From contig NZ_BBQT01000018.1 of assembly GCF_001570625.1 (NCBI RefSeq), positions 1 through 64,000 of the forward strand: a DNA stretch of 64,000 nucleotides, in the 5' to 3' direction. The notes beneath the pieces were generated by a model that was not told where the DNA came from, did no database searches, and worked only from the letters and a program-made list of their open reading frames with translations. This document shows positions 50,653-58,992 of the stretch, piece after piece (position 1 is the stretch's first letter; every line of letters starts with the position of its first letter). The translations under genes were made by a program, and so were the position numbers. This DNA is from Syntrophomonas wolfei subsp. methylbutyratica. Its GTDB lineage: Bacteria; Bacillota; Syntrophomonadia; Syntrophomonadales; Syntrophomonadaceae.

Positions 50653-53600
50653 TTATCCTACTATCTTAACCGCATTATCCTTAACCTGGTTAACTGCCTC
50701 TACAATCTGCTTTTGTTTTGATCCATCAAAAAGCTTAATAAAACTCTGAGGTTTATCAAAAGGTGGCTTCATTAGTGCGGATACATTCTCGATATAGCCA
50801 TTTTGTACTATATAATCAATAACCTTTTTTACAAAAACAATTTGTCCATGGCTTAGTGACTGATCATTGATAAACTCCGAAAATGCTGCGCAGGCTGCTT
50901 CATATTCCATCTTTGCAATTTTACGTACCAGCAGGCCGAAAGGCGTATCCTGGTATTCCCGCTTATAATCTTCTGGTGTACCCAGTTCCCCAGTGAAGAT
51001 AAGCTCCAAGCTGTTATAGTCGAAAGCAGTCAACCGAATATTGTTTCGAAGCTTATAAATAGCCATATGATCGCGGTTTTCTTCAATATAACGGTTTACC
51101 TTTAGTTTATAGTCTTCAAATGTATAGGCGGGGTCTAACCCCTCTCCTTCTTTAACCTCAAGAACAATATCGTTCAGGTTAGTATATATTGGGCTAACTC
51201 CGCCTTCATCAACAATAAACTTAATAAGGCTGCGCAATTCTATGCGCACCTTTTCAAAATTTAAAATATCGGAATTTTGCCAGAAATCATCCGTACCAAC
51301 ATTATTGATAAGCTCTATTTTCTCTTTAATCTGCGGAATAGTAATACGCTGTGAAAGGCTGCTGCAGACGTTTATCAGCTGCTTCTTGCCTTTATTGAAA
51401 TATGGTGCTCCCTCGATTTGGGCAATCATAATTCCATACATAAAGTTATCAAATCGTTTGGCAAACTCATCTGTATCATCCATGTAAACAAGTGGAGCCA
51501 GGTGAACAATTAAGTCATGTTTGTCTAAGTCAGAAAGAAATACGAAAGCATCCTTCTTTTTATATTTCTCAATGTATTGTAACTGCAGTTTTACCGATAT
51601 AAGTTCTGTATTCAGTGTGTTTATCTGCTGTACGACAGTATCTATAAGATTTGTACGAATGGCCTGATAAGGTTGCTCCATAAAAGCCGATTGCTGGAGA
51701 TGATGAATTAAGCGAACCCGTTTAGCAAAGATCGCTTCCGAAATGCTCTGGGTTTCGTTGCCTTTCACGCTGTCTTTGTTGGTACGGAAAAATTCGAAGT
51801 TTCCGAGGTAATCAAAGATTAGGAAATGGGTTTTATCCTGTCCATCCCCGAATAGATTTTTGCATAGCCTTGTACCCCGGCCAATCATCTGCCAGAATTT
51901 TATTTTAGAGCGGACACGTTTAAAGAAGACTAAATTAACCAGCTCTGGAACATCTATACCTGTATCCAGCATATCCACCGATATAGCAATATAGGGCTCT
52001 TTTTCAGCAATTTTGAAATCATCGATAATTGTTTGTACATAATTGTCATCGCAAACCACACGCTTGGCGAAACTGCCGTGATATTGCGGATATAGTTTAT
52101 TAAAACGCTCAACGATATACTCCGCATGTTTTTTATTTTGTGCAAATATAATGGTTTTTCCCAGCCTGTCACCGGCAGCAACCTTAATTCCTTTGGTCAT
52201 TAAATCTTCCAATACCATATCTACTGTACATTGGTTAAAGATGAACTCATTAACCGCAGGGGAAGGAATAAAATCAGGCATCTCACCATCTTCATCTGTG
52301 AAATCTTCTTCATAGCGTGCCTTATCTTCCTCGGATAGTTCATCGTAAGTTATGCCCTCTTCCAGGAACTTGGTTCTAACCTCAATATTGTGGTAAGGCA
52401 CTAAGACGTGATCGTTATCTACAGCAGTTTCATACGCATAAGCATAGGTCGGCACACCGTTTTCCATCTCAAAAAAGTCATAGGTGTTGCGATCCACTTC
52501 TTGCTTGGGTGTAGCTGTTAAACCAATCAGCATACTGTCAAAATACTCAAAGATAGCACGATATTTTTTAAAGATACTGCGGTGGGCTTCATCTACTATA
52601 ATTAAATCAAAATGGGCAGGGGTAAACAGCCGCTGCCCATCTTCGTTCTTGGCTGAATCAATTGCATTTAGCATAGTAGGGTAGGTTGAAAATACTATGC
52701 GGGCCGTTTTGTCCTCCTTATTGATTAATAGATTACATAGGGACATATCCGGCAAATTAGTTTTAAAATCATTCTTAGCCTGTCTGACCAAGGCAGTACG
52801 ATCAGCTAAAAATAAGGTATTAGTTATATATCCACCCCGGGATAAGACATCGGTTAGACTGGAAGCGGTTCTAGTTTTCCCCGTACCGGTCGCCATGACA
52901 AGCAATGATTTGCGATGACCTGTTTCAATGTTTTCACATACTGCCCGGATGGCTTCTTTTTGGTAGTAACGATCAGTTATTTTATCATCTATCGGTATTT
53001 CATCCAAAGGTTTACGTTCATTCCTTCGGTTCATCAGCTTTTCAAGATCGGCTTTGGAGAAGACTCCACTCACCTTACGCTGCGGAGAAGTTAAATCATC
53101 CCACAAGTACGTTTCAAAGCCATTGGTGGTAAACATCATGGGTCTTCTGCCGGTCATCTTTTCCAGACAGTCAGTATATAATTTGGCCTGCTGGGTACCA
53201 ATCTTCGGGTCCTTTGAAGTGCGTTTCGCTTCAATTATGGCAAGGGGCAATCCGTCTTTGCCATACAGTACATAATCGGCATAGCCTTTTCCTTCCGGAT
53301 TCGGCATACCGTAAAGCTCCACTTCTTCACGAACATCATCGTTAAATACCCATCCCAGTAGTTTCAAGTCTACATCGATATATTTTTTACGGGTTAGAAA
53401 TTCCGAAATATCCAATGGAGTAAAATGGCGTTCTTCCTTATGGTATTCTTTATCAGCGGTAAGCTGTGGGCTCATCGCCTCAATCTTGGCACGTAGGGCT
53501 TCTATTTCAGAATCTTTTTGCTCAATCAGGCTATCTATTTCTTTGAGTTTGGTTACATCAAGGATTACCTGTTCTGCCGGAATTTTTACTTCATCAAAGC

Positions 53601-54009
53601 TGCGTTCTACATAATTAAACCCGTAGCAGTAATCAATCCATTGTATAAATTCAAACAAGGAAGAAAGAGATAGGACGGCATCACTGCGACTGATGGCTTT
53701 TTCCGTATGTACGGCAAGGTTGCCCAGCTTAATAATATAGGGCAGCTTGCTCCATGTCTGGTTATCAAGAACGAATCTAAAAGAGGGTTCGTGAATCAAT
53801 GACTGCAAATTATCCCTGTAAGGCATAGTAATAGTATTATCGGCAGAATACACCCACTTTACAGCAAGTTCGCAGGCTTTCCGGCTCCCCATAGCTGCCA
53901 TTGCTGGAGAGGTAGCCAACACACGCTCCGCTTCAATACAAGCAGTAGCAAACAGGGTATATTCGGGGTATTCCTGTAAGTATTCAAAGTTTGCAGACAA
54001 ATAAATCAC
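50653..54009 (-). CDS. hsdR: Type I restriction endonuclease subunit R (EcoEI-like)
   Basis: 1118 residues. N-terminal DUF4145-like region (FATACIEAERVLATSP), a nuclease site near residue 250-262 (ADYVLYGKDGLPLAIIEAKR), then SF2 translocase motifs: P-loop VMATGTGKTRTASSL, LIIVDEAHRSIFKKY, GLTATPKQEVDRNTY, LVFFKRVRSKIKFWQMIGRGTRLCKN. A C-terminal EcoEI-type domain follows. It cleaves DNA after ATP-driven translocation when HsdM-HsdS finds unmodified sites. It is last in the hsdM-hsdS-orf-hsdR order. Confidence 0.93.
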   Translation of the reverse strand: MIYLSANFEYLQEYPEYTLFATACIEAERVLATSPAMAAMGSRKACELAVKWVYSADNTITMPYRDNLQSLIHEPSFRFVLDNQTWSKLPYIIKLGNLAVHTEKAISRSDAVLSLSSLFEFIQWIDYCYGFNYVERSFDEVKIPAEQVILDVTKLKEIDSLIEQKDSEIEALRAKIEAMSPQLTADKEYHKEERHFTPLDISEFLTRKKYIDVDLKLLGWVFNDDVREEVELYGMPNPEGKGYADYVLYGKDGLPLAIIEAKRTSKDPKIGTQQAKLYTDCLEKMTGRRPMMFTTNGFETYLWDDLTSPQRKVSGVFSKADLEKLMNRRNERKPLDEIPIDDKITDRYYQKEAIRAVCENIETGHRKSLLVMATGTGKTRTASSLTDVLSRGGYITNTLFLADRTALVRQAKNDFKTNLPDMSLCNLLINKEDKTARIVFSTYPTMLNAIDSAKNEDGQRLFTPAHFDLIIVDEAHRSIFKKYRAIFEYFDSMLIGLTATPKQEVDRNTYDFFEMENGVPTYAYAYETAVDNDHVLVPYHNIEVRTKFLEEGITYDELSEEDKARYEEDFTDEDGEMPDFIPSPAVNEFIFNQCTVDMVLEDLMTKGIKVAAGDRLGKTIIFAQNKKHAEYIVERFNKLYPQYHGSFAKRVVCDDNYVQTIIDDFKIAEKEPYIAISVDMLDTGIDVPELVNLVFFKRVRSKIKFWQMIGRGTRLCKNLFGDGQDKTHFLIFDYLGNFEFFRTNKDSVKGNETQSISEAIFAKRVRLIHHLQQSAFMEQPYQAIRTNLIDTVVQQINTLNTELISVKLQLQYIEKYKKKDAFVFLSDLDKHDLIVHLAPLVYMDDTDEFAKRFDNFMYGIMIAQIEGAPYFNKGKKQLINVCSSLSQRITIPQIKEKIELINNVGTDDFWQNSDILNFEKVRIELRSLIKFIVDEGGVSPIYTNLNDIVLEVKEGEGLDPAYTFEDYKLKVNRYIEENRDHMAIYKLRNNIRLTAFDYNSLELIFTGELGTPEDYKREYQDTPFGLLVRKIAKMEYEAACAAFSEFINDQSLSHGQIVFVKKVIDYIVQNGYIENVSALMKPPFDKPQSFIKLFDGSKQKQIVEAVNQVKDNAVKIVG

Positions 54010-54063
54010 CTATCCTTATAAATTCAGCGTATTTGGAAGTATTGCTAAATTCAGAACTGCGAT

Positions 54064-54387
54064 TTACTGGCAAAGATGCTTAATCAATGAAAAGTAGTAT
54101 ACCTGGTTTACGGTTACGGATGCTACTTCGTTACTAATTCGTTCACCGTTTTCACGCCTCAGATAAAGAGGATATACCTTTTCGAAAGTCTTATATGTAA
54201 GTTTCCTTGGCATAGATAATTGACACGATGGCTTATTTTCAATCGCATTATCAATGAAAACTGCTTTCCCATCTGAAGTTGCAGAAAACCATATCGGTGT
54301 CTTTTTGATTTTTGGTACAGTAGGAAACTCCAGCTGAGTTCCCTTTAACTTATCAACTATCATGTTCCATGCCTGAAGCGGTGTCAT
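54064..54387 (-). CDS. Small protein between hsdS and hsdR
   Basis: 107 residues from ATG 54387 (AGGAG nine bases upstream). MTPLQAWNMIVDKLKGTQLEFPTVPK, SATSDGKAVFIDNAIENKPS, LTYKTFEKVYPLYLRRENGE. I do not know its function. It has the size and place of small accessory ORFs occasionally found inside type I restriction operons. Confidence 0.65.
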   Translation of the reverse strand: MTPLQAWNMIVDKLKGTQLEFPTVPKIKKTPIWFSATSDGKAVFIDNAIENKPSCQLSMPRKLTYKTFEKVYPLYLRRENGERISNEVASVTVNQVYYFSLIKHLCQ

Positions 54388-54412
54388 CAGATTCAACTCC
54401 TATATTTTAATC

Positions 54413-55609
54413 CTAATCAAAATATTCATTCATTAAGCTGTCAAAGAGGTACTGAGTTTCATCGATGGCTTTTTGCACCAGGGCTTTTTGCTCTTCGATC
54501 TTAATGACCATTTCGGCAAATTGATTCTGAATAGAAATTGGTGGAGTAATAAAGTTAATATTTTTTATAACAGACATCGGTGGCAAATTAGGAATACCAC
54601 TTCCCCTGCTAGAAGTTATGTGCTGATTTTTAAAATTGGGATTGCCAAATACATAAACAAAAAATATTTGGTTCATTTCTTTGTTATCTAATGTGACTTT
54701 TAATAAGGCTTGATTAATTACTCCTGGCAACGCATCTTTTGGAACTATGGATAATTTGCCCAAATATACACCTGAACAACTGATTAGTATATCGCCAGGT
54801 TTCACTTCAAAATCCTTGAGTTGGTTAAAAGTTTTTTGATCAATAAAATACCGCTTAAAAGAATAGTCGTTATTAAGCGCATGGTTCTGTTCGTAAACAA
54901 GATATCCTTCATCTACAAATATTTCTTTTTTTAAAGCCCCACCAAATGGTCCCCTTTTTAGAGAGTTCTTTGATTTAGCTACTAATTTAGGTAATTTCTT
55001 TAGCGCCCAACCTTTCTCATTAATTACTGGATCACCAAACATATCGTAAAAGGTGGAATTTATTAGGTTTTCCAGCTCTGCAAGCTGCTGTTTGCGCATG
55101 GCAAGCAGTTCCACAGCGGTGTCTAAAGTTTTGGCTATTTGCTTCTGGGTTTCGAGGGGTGGAATGGGAATTGATATACTTTCTATATTTTTAGCACTAA
55201 TATTTGGTTGCGCACATCCAAATGACAGTTGTTGTATTTGCTTTAAAAAAAGACTTGATTTTACATAATGATAAACATAATTAGGAAAAACCTGATTATC
55301 ATAAATCCGTATTAATCCTACTCGTTGATTTAGCAAAGCGGGTTGATTGTATGTATATCGCCCAATTTTACCTACAGTTGCACCCGACATAGCAACTAAT
55401 ATATCACCCATTTTTATACGATATGTATCATTGGCAATCCAAAATTCTAGTGGATAACAAATGTCATAATCCAAATCAACAGTATCCCCATTTAAATTCC
55501 CGATACGAATGATAGGTACTCCGTTTTTGGTAAACTGAGCACTTTTAAATGCATACCCGCCTTGTATTATGGAGACTTCCCCCAATTTCACCATTTCCCA
55601 CTTACTCAC
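54413..55609 (-). CDS. hsdS: Type I restriction specificity subunit
   Basis: 398 residues with two target-recognition domains (about 1-140 and 200-345), each followed by a helical spacer of the IPPLETQKQIAKTLDTAVELLAMRKQQLAELENLI type and its second version near the C-terminus (ISIQNQFAEMVIKIEEQKALVQKAIDE). It selects the bipartite DNA target. GTG 55609 overlaps the hsdM stop, with GAGGGGG seven bases upstream. Confidence 0.93.
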   Translation of the reverse strand: MSKWEMVKLGEVSIIQGGYAFKSAQFTKNGVPIIRIGNLNGDTVDLDYDICYPLEFWIANDTYRIKMGDILVAMSGATVGKIGRYTYNQPALLNQRVGLIRIYDNQVFPNYVYHYVKSSLFLKQIQQLSFGCAQPNISAKNIESISIPIPPLETQKQIAKTLDTAVELLAMRKQQLAELENLINSTFYDMFGDPVINEKGWALKKLPKLVAKSKNSLKRGPFGGALKKEIFVDEGYLVYEQNHALNNDYSFKRYFIDQKTFNQLKDFEVKPGDILISCSGVYLGKLSIVPKDALPGVINQALLKVTLDNKEMNQIFFVYVFGNPNFKNQHITSSRGSGIPNLPPMSVIKNINFITPPISIQNQFAEMVIKIEEQKALVQKAIDETQYLFDSLMNEYFD

Positions 55610-56690
55610 TAATAAGCCCCCTCAACTCTTCCATCTTGGAAGCAATATCAAGGTTCAGCTTATCTAGGCGATCCATAATCACCGCTGGGGCATCATATAC
55701 CACTTTTTCATACACAATCTCTTTATAATGGTTGATAGATAAATCATAATCATTGGCGACAATAGCTGACTTCTCCACAAAAAAGCTCTGCTCCGTAGGC
55801 TTGCGGTCAGCTTCCCCCTCAAGATTATGAAAACGTGCAATAATATCAGGAATATCATTATCCTCAATGGGCGTTCGCTTATCATCCAAGGAATAACCAT
55901 CTGCTCTCATATCATAAAACCAGACCTTGTCAGTCCCACCTGCGCCTGTTTTAGTAAATACCAGGACTGCCGTACTAACTCCTGCATACGGCTTGAACAC
56001 ACCGCTAGGCATGGAGATAACTGCCTGCAGTTGATGGTTTTCGACCAATTCTTTGCGCAGGGCTTTATGAGCCCTGGTAGTACCAAACAAAACCCCATCA
56101 GGTACAATACACGAGCAGCGTCCGCCCTTGCGCAGCATCCGTAAAAAGAGCGCCACAAATAAAAGCTCTGTTTTTTTGCTACTGCAGACTGCTTTTAGAT
56201 TATCATTAATACTTTCCGTATCAATTGTTCCGGTAAATGGTGGGTTAGCCAGAATAATATCATAAGCAGTAGAGATACTGTTCTGTTTGGAAACGCTATC
56301 TACATATTCTATACGGGGCTGGGTAATAGAGTGCAGCATCAAGTTCATAGCAGATATACGCAACATGGTCCGGTCGGTATCAAACCCCGTAAACATCGCG
56401 CCTCCAAAATGCTCCCATTGTTCAGGAGTCATTTCAGTCTCATACTTTTCCCTGATATACTCCGCAGTAGAAACCAGAAATCCCGCTGTTCCACAGGCAG
56501 GGTCTATGTTCGTGCCGAGTTTGATACAATGCAAACAAGCGGTTTCTGCGTTATTGCTGGTTGGCAAATGGGCGGAAACCGCTTGATATAAAGACTTCCT
56601 GCGGTCATGGACTGACAGCGGAAGCCACTTCTTTCGTTTATAGAATATGCTATTTAAGATATTATGCCTTGCCGTCGCCTCCATTATCAT
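55602..56690 (-). CDS. hsdM: Type I modification methyltransferase, 5'-truncated
   Basis: 362 residues; HsdM is usually about 480-500. From NIDPACGTAGFLVSTAEYIRE on, the protein is a normal N6-adenine methyltransferase (motif I DPACGTAGF, motif IV LANPPFTG, then LRMLRKGGRCSCIVPDGVLFG). The N-terminal HsdM_N domain and the lead-in to motif I are gone. They are replaced by about 60 residues (KRKKWLPLSVHDRRKSLYQA) of unrelated composition that run through an 11-bp inverted repeat. GGGGTG precedes ATG 56690, so a shortened protein may be made. Activity is doubtful. Confidence 0.8.
   Translation of the reverse strand: MIMEATARHNILNSIFYKRKKWLPLSVHDRRKSLYQAVSAHLPTSNNAETACLHCIKLGTNIDPACGTAGFLVSTAEYIREKYETEMTPEQWEHFGGAMFTGFDTDRTMLRISAMNLMLHSITQPRIEYVDSVSKQNSISTAYDIILANPPFTGTIDTESINDNLKAVCSSKKTELLFVALFLRMLRKGGRCSCIVPDGVLFGTTRAHKALRKELVENHQLQAVISMPSGVFKPYAGVSTAVLVFTKTGAGGTDKVWFYDMRADGYSLDDKRTPIEDNDIPDIIARFHNLEGEADRKPTEQSFFVEKSAIVANDYDLSINHYKEIVYEKVVYDAPAVIMDRLDKLNLDIASKMEELRGLISE
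56536..56585. repeat. 11-bp inverted repeat at the hsdM truncation point
   Basis: Perfect arms CAAGCGGTTTC (56536-56546) and GAAACCGCTTG (56575-56585) with a 28-base spacer, inside the unrelated 5' part of the hsdM frame and about 40 bases from where HsdM homology resumes. It may be the scar or end of a mobile piece. Confidence 0.75.
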
Positions 56691-56756
56691 AGTCTTTACA
56701 CCCCCTCTTTGTCGGCATCCGAGGAATAATTAAAAGGTAGAGACAAAATTGAAAGG

Positions 56757-57473
56757 TTATGATAAAGGCGATATAACACGGAAAACTACCTGCTCACCCA
56801 TGCGCTCCATTGCCAAATACGGAACTGCTGCCATATCTGCCTGCGTAACATTACAAATAGAAAACGGAAAATTTGCTGGATGAGATATGAAGCTTTCCCA
56901 AGTCATATACTGCTGTTCTGTAGCCAGCAAGATGGACGCAAACAGCAATGCCACGGCATTAGGGTCCGATATAGTATGAACACATTTTTCATAGTTTGCG
57001 CTTTTATCAGCACATTTTATTGCTCCGACATCACGCAACGTTTTAAGATTTTTTGACAGTGAAGTTTCAAGGGTTGAGCGTGCACCCCACTTGTTAAACA
57101 CTTCTTTTTTTATTTGAGCTGCCGATACACAATCCTTTAACTCATAAAGGTTGCCGAGTACAATGCACAAATCTTTGAAAATGGGAAACCGCATCAACAT
57201 CATAGCCCAATGTGCTGGTAAGCGCTCAGAACGAGTTAAGTACCGAGCGGCTTCAACAGCAGAATCATGAATACTGGATTCTCCATCGTACCAGACATTT
57301 AGCAATATTGTACGGGTTTTTCTAATTGTATCCTTACTTGATAGATGCTGGCTTATTTGTTCATCAAGCCTTGTGCGAGCATCTTCTCTGGATACTCCAG
57401 CAATGTATAATTCGTAAACCTCATTCAGCTGGTTGAGATCAATTGGTAATGAAAAGGCAACAATTTTTGCCAT
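56757..57473 (-). CDS. brxA: BrxA-like protein (DUF1819) of a BREX system
   Basis: 238 residues of mostly helical, basic character: YIAGVSREDARTRLDEQ, KTRTILLNVWYDGES, PAHWAMMLMRFPIFKDLCIVLGNL, LKTLRDVGAI. Size, composition and position next to pglZ fit BrxA (DUF1819). Its exact role in BREX is unsettled; DNA binding has been described for the family. It is separated by four bases from pglZ and is the last BREX gene before the truncated hsdM. Confidence 0.75.
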   Translation of the reverse strand: MAKIVAFSLPIDLNQLNEVYELYIAGVSREDARTRLDEQISQHLSSKDTIRKTRTILLNVWYDGESSIHDSAVEAARYLTRSERLPAHWAMMLMRFPIFKDLCIVLGNLYELKDCVSAAQIKKEVFNKWGARSTLETSLSKNLKTLRDVGAIKCADKSANYEKCVHTISDPNAVALLFASILLATEQQYMTWESFISHPANFPFSICNVTQADMAAVPYLAMERMGEQVVFRVISPLS

Positions 57474-57477
57474 ATAA

Positions 57478-58992
57478 TTAAACCACTCCTATTCTAACAA
57501 ACGGCACCAGTAATTCCTCAATAGAATCACTGCCGTGTGTGATGTATTTTTTGCCGCGATCACCAATACACTCTTCGTTTGCAAAGAGGAAATAGCGATA
57601 ATTTTTCGGCATATAAGTGCCAGCATACTCGCAAACCTTGAACTTATCAAGTTCTTCAGCACCGGCAAAATCTTTATAAATAACAGCCCTGCGACTGACA
57701 TCCTCGGTCAAAAGTCCCGGCTTTGTGAATCGACCCATACCAACCGCTTCAGTATGTCCGTGATCGGCAGTAATAAAAACATCAAAACCAGCGAACAACA
57801 GATTTTCAATCATGCTTCGAAGTGTGCCGTTTTTAAGCCATGTTTCTATATCCACTGCCATTCCAGGAGTTCCTTGAAGCTGTCTATGTATTAGGTCATC
57901 AATGAAATTTACAACAATTCCAGCTGCTTTGATTTTATCGGGGATTTCGGGTGTTTCGGTTTTTCCGAAATATATCTCATCGTCTCGGAGCCCGTGCTCC
58001 GTCCAATACTGTCGCCACTGTTTTTCTTCATCAACCAAAGAAAATGTTTTCGCATTCTGCACCGGTATTGCCCCTGAAAACAGAGACTGTCGAGCAATGC
58101 TTGTGATCGTTGGGATAAACGAAAAAACTGCATTGACGTTCAATTTCCAAGGCGCGTCTGCAAATGATTCTTGGATTAGTTGCCAGTCCACAAAGCTCAT
58201 ACCATCAATAACAATGATTGCTGGCTTTTGGCCATTTCGGCGCACAAAGTCCAAAACGTGATGAAGCATTACAGGCTGGCTAATATCTGCCGTCGCCGCG
58301 AGAGACGGATATCGCTCAGAAGTCCAATTGCAGAAAGTTGAATCAACTGAACTGTAAGTCTCTTGAATATCTTTAATCGTAAATCCTTTGTCGCGTAGTA
58401 GCATAAGCTTAGACAGCAATTCTATAACTGGCGTCCAATCGCGGTATGTCTTGCATGAGGCCAAACGCATTATAAGCTCTCGTGTAGCAGCTGAAGAGTA
58501 ATCATTTACTATATCCTGATTGAACATATCAACTGTTAAAAACGCTTTTGTCTGTTTTGCAGTCAAACGACGTCCACTCAAATACTTCGTTGCTACAGAT
58601 AAGTAATTAAAATCAATATTGCGAGTGGCACGGAGGGTAGAGGTATCGAGTCTTGGGAATACTGTGTCAAGCCCCAGCGTAACAATTGTGAACTGTTTAT
58701 AAATGTCATAAGGTATTTTGATATCCAAGCTGGGTACTATGAAAATGGTGCTTTCTTTAGTCTGACGACAATCCCGTTCGTAAATGAATCGAAGCTCTTC
58801 AGAGCATTTCACTTCAAAAACGCTATACTCATCCCAATACAGTCCGTTAGTTCCGGCAGTTCGAGAAACAAGGTTATCAGTATCGTATATAATAAGCCGT
58901 TCAACCCAAGGCAGCCCAGCTTTTTCAAAAAGCAAATCTCTCAAAATGGCTTTTTCACCTTGCATATTAACATCGGCTGCAGCGAAGGACAA
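57478..58992 (-). CDS. pglZ: PglZ-domain protein of a BREX system
   Basis: 504 residues with an alkaline-phosphatase-superfamily PglZ domain: IIVIDGMSFVDWQLIQESF-like metal site (AIIVIDGMSFVDWQLIQ), and FAGFDVFITADHGHTEAVGMG (Asp-His cluster). PglZ is the hallmark of BREX/Pgl defence. The ORF overlaps the helicase gene by 52 bases; an internal ATG at 58965 (MQGEKAIL) may be the true start, though neither start has a clear ribosome site. Confidence 0.85.
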   Translation of the reverse strand: MSFAAADVNMQGEKAILRDLLFEKAGLPWVERLIIYDTDNLVSRTAGTNGLYWDEYSVFEVKCSEELRFIYERDCRQTKESTIFIVPSLDIKIPYDIYKQFTIVTLGLDTVFPRLDTSTLRATRNIDFNYLSVATKYLSGRRLTAKQTKAFLTVDMFNQDIVNDYSSAATRELIMRLASCKTYRDWTPVIELLSKLMLLRDKGFTIKDIQETYSSVDSTFCNWTSERYPSLAATADISQPVMLHHVLDFVRRNGQKPAIIVIDGMSFVDWQLIQESFADAPWKLNVNAVFSFIPTITSIARQSLFSGAIPVQNAKTFSLVDEEKQWRQYWTEHGLRDDEIYFGKTETPEIPDKIKAAGIVVNFIDDLIHRQLQGTPGMAVDIETWLKNGTLRSMIENLLFAGFDVFITADHGHTEAVGMGRFTKPGLLTEDVSRRAVIYKDFAGAEELDKFKVCEYAGTYMPKNYRYFLFANEECIGDRGKKYITHGSDSIEELLVPFVRIGVV

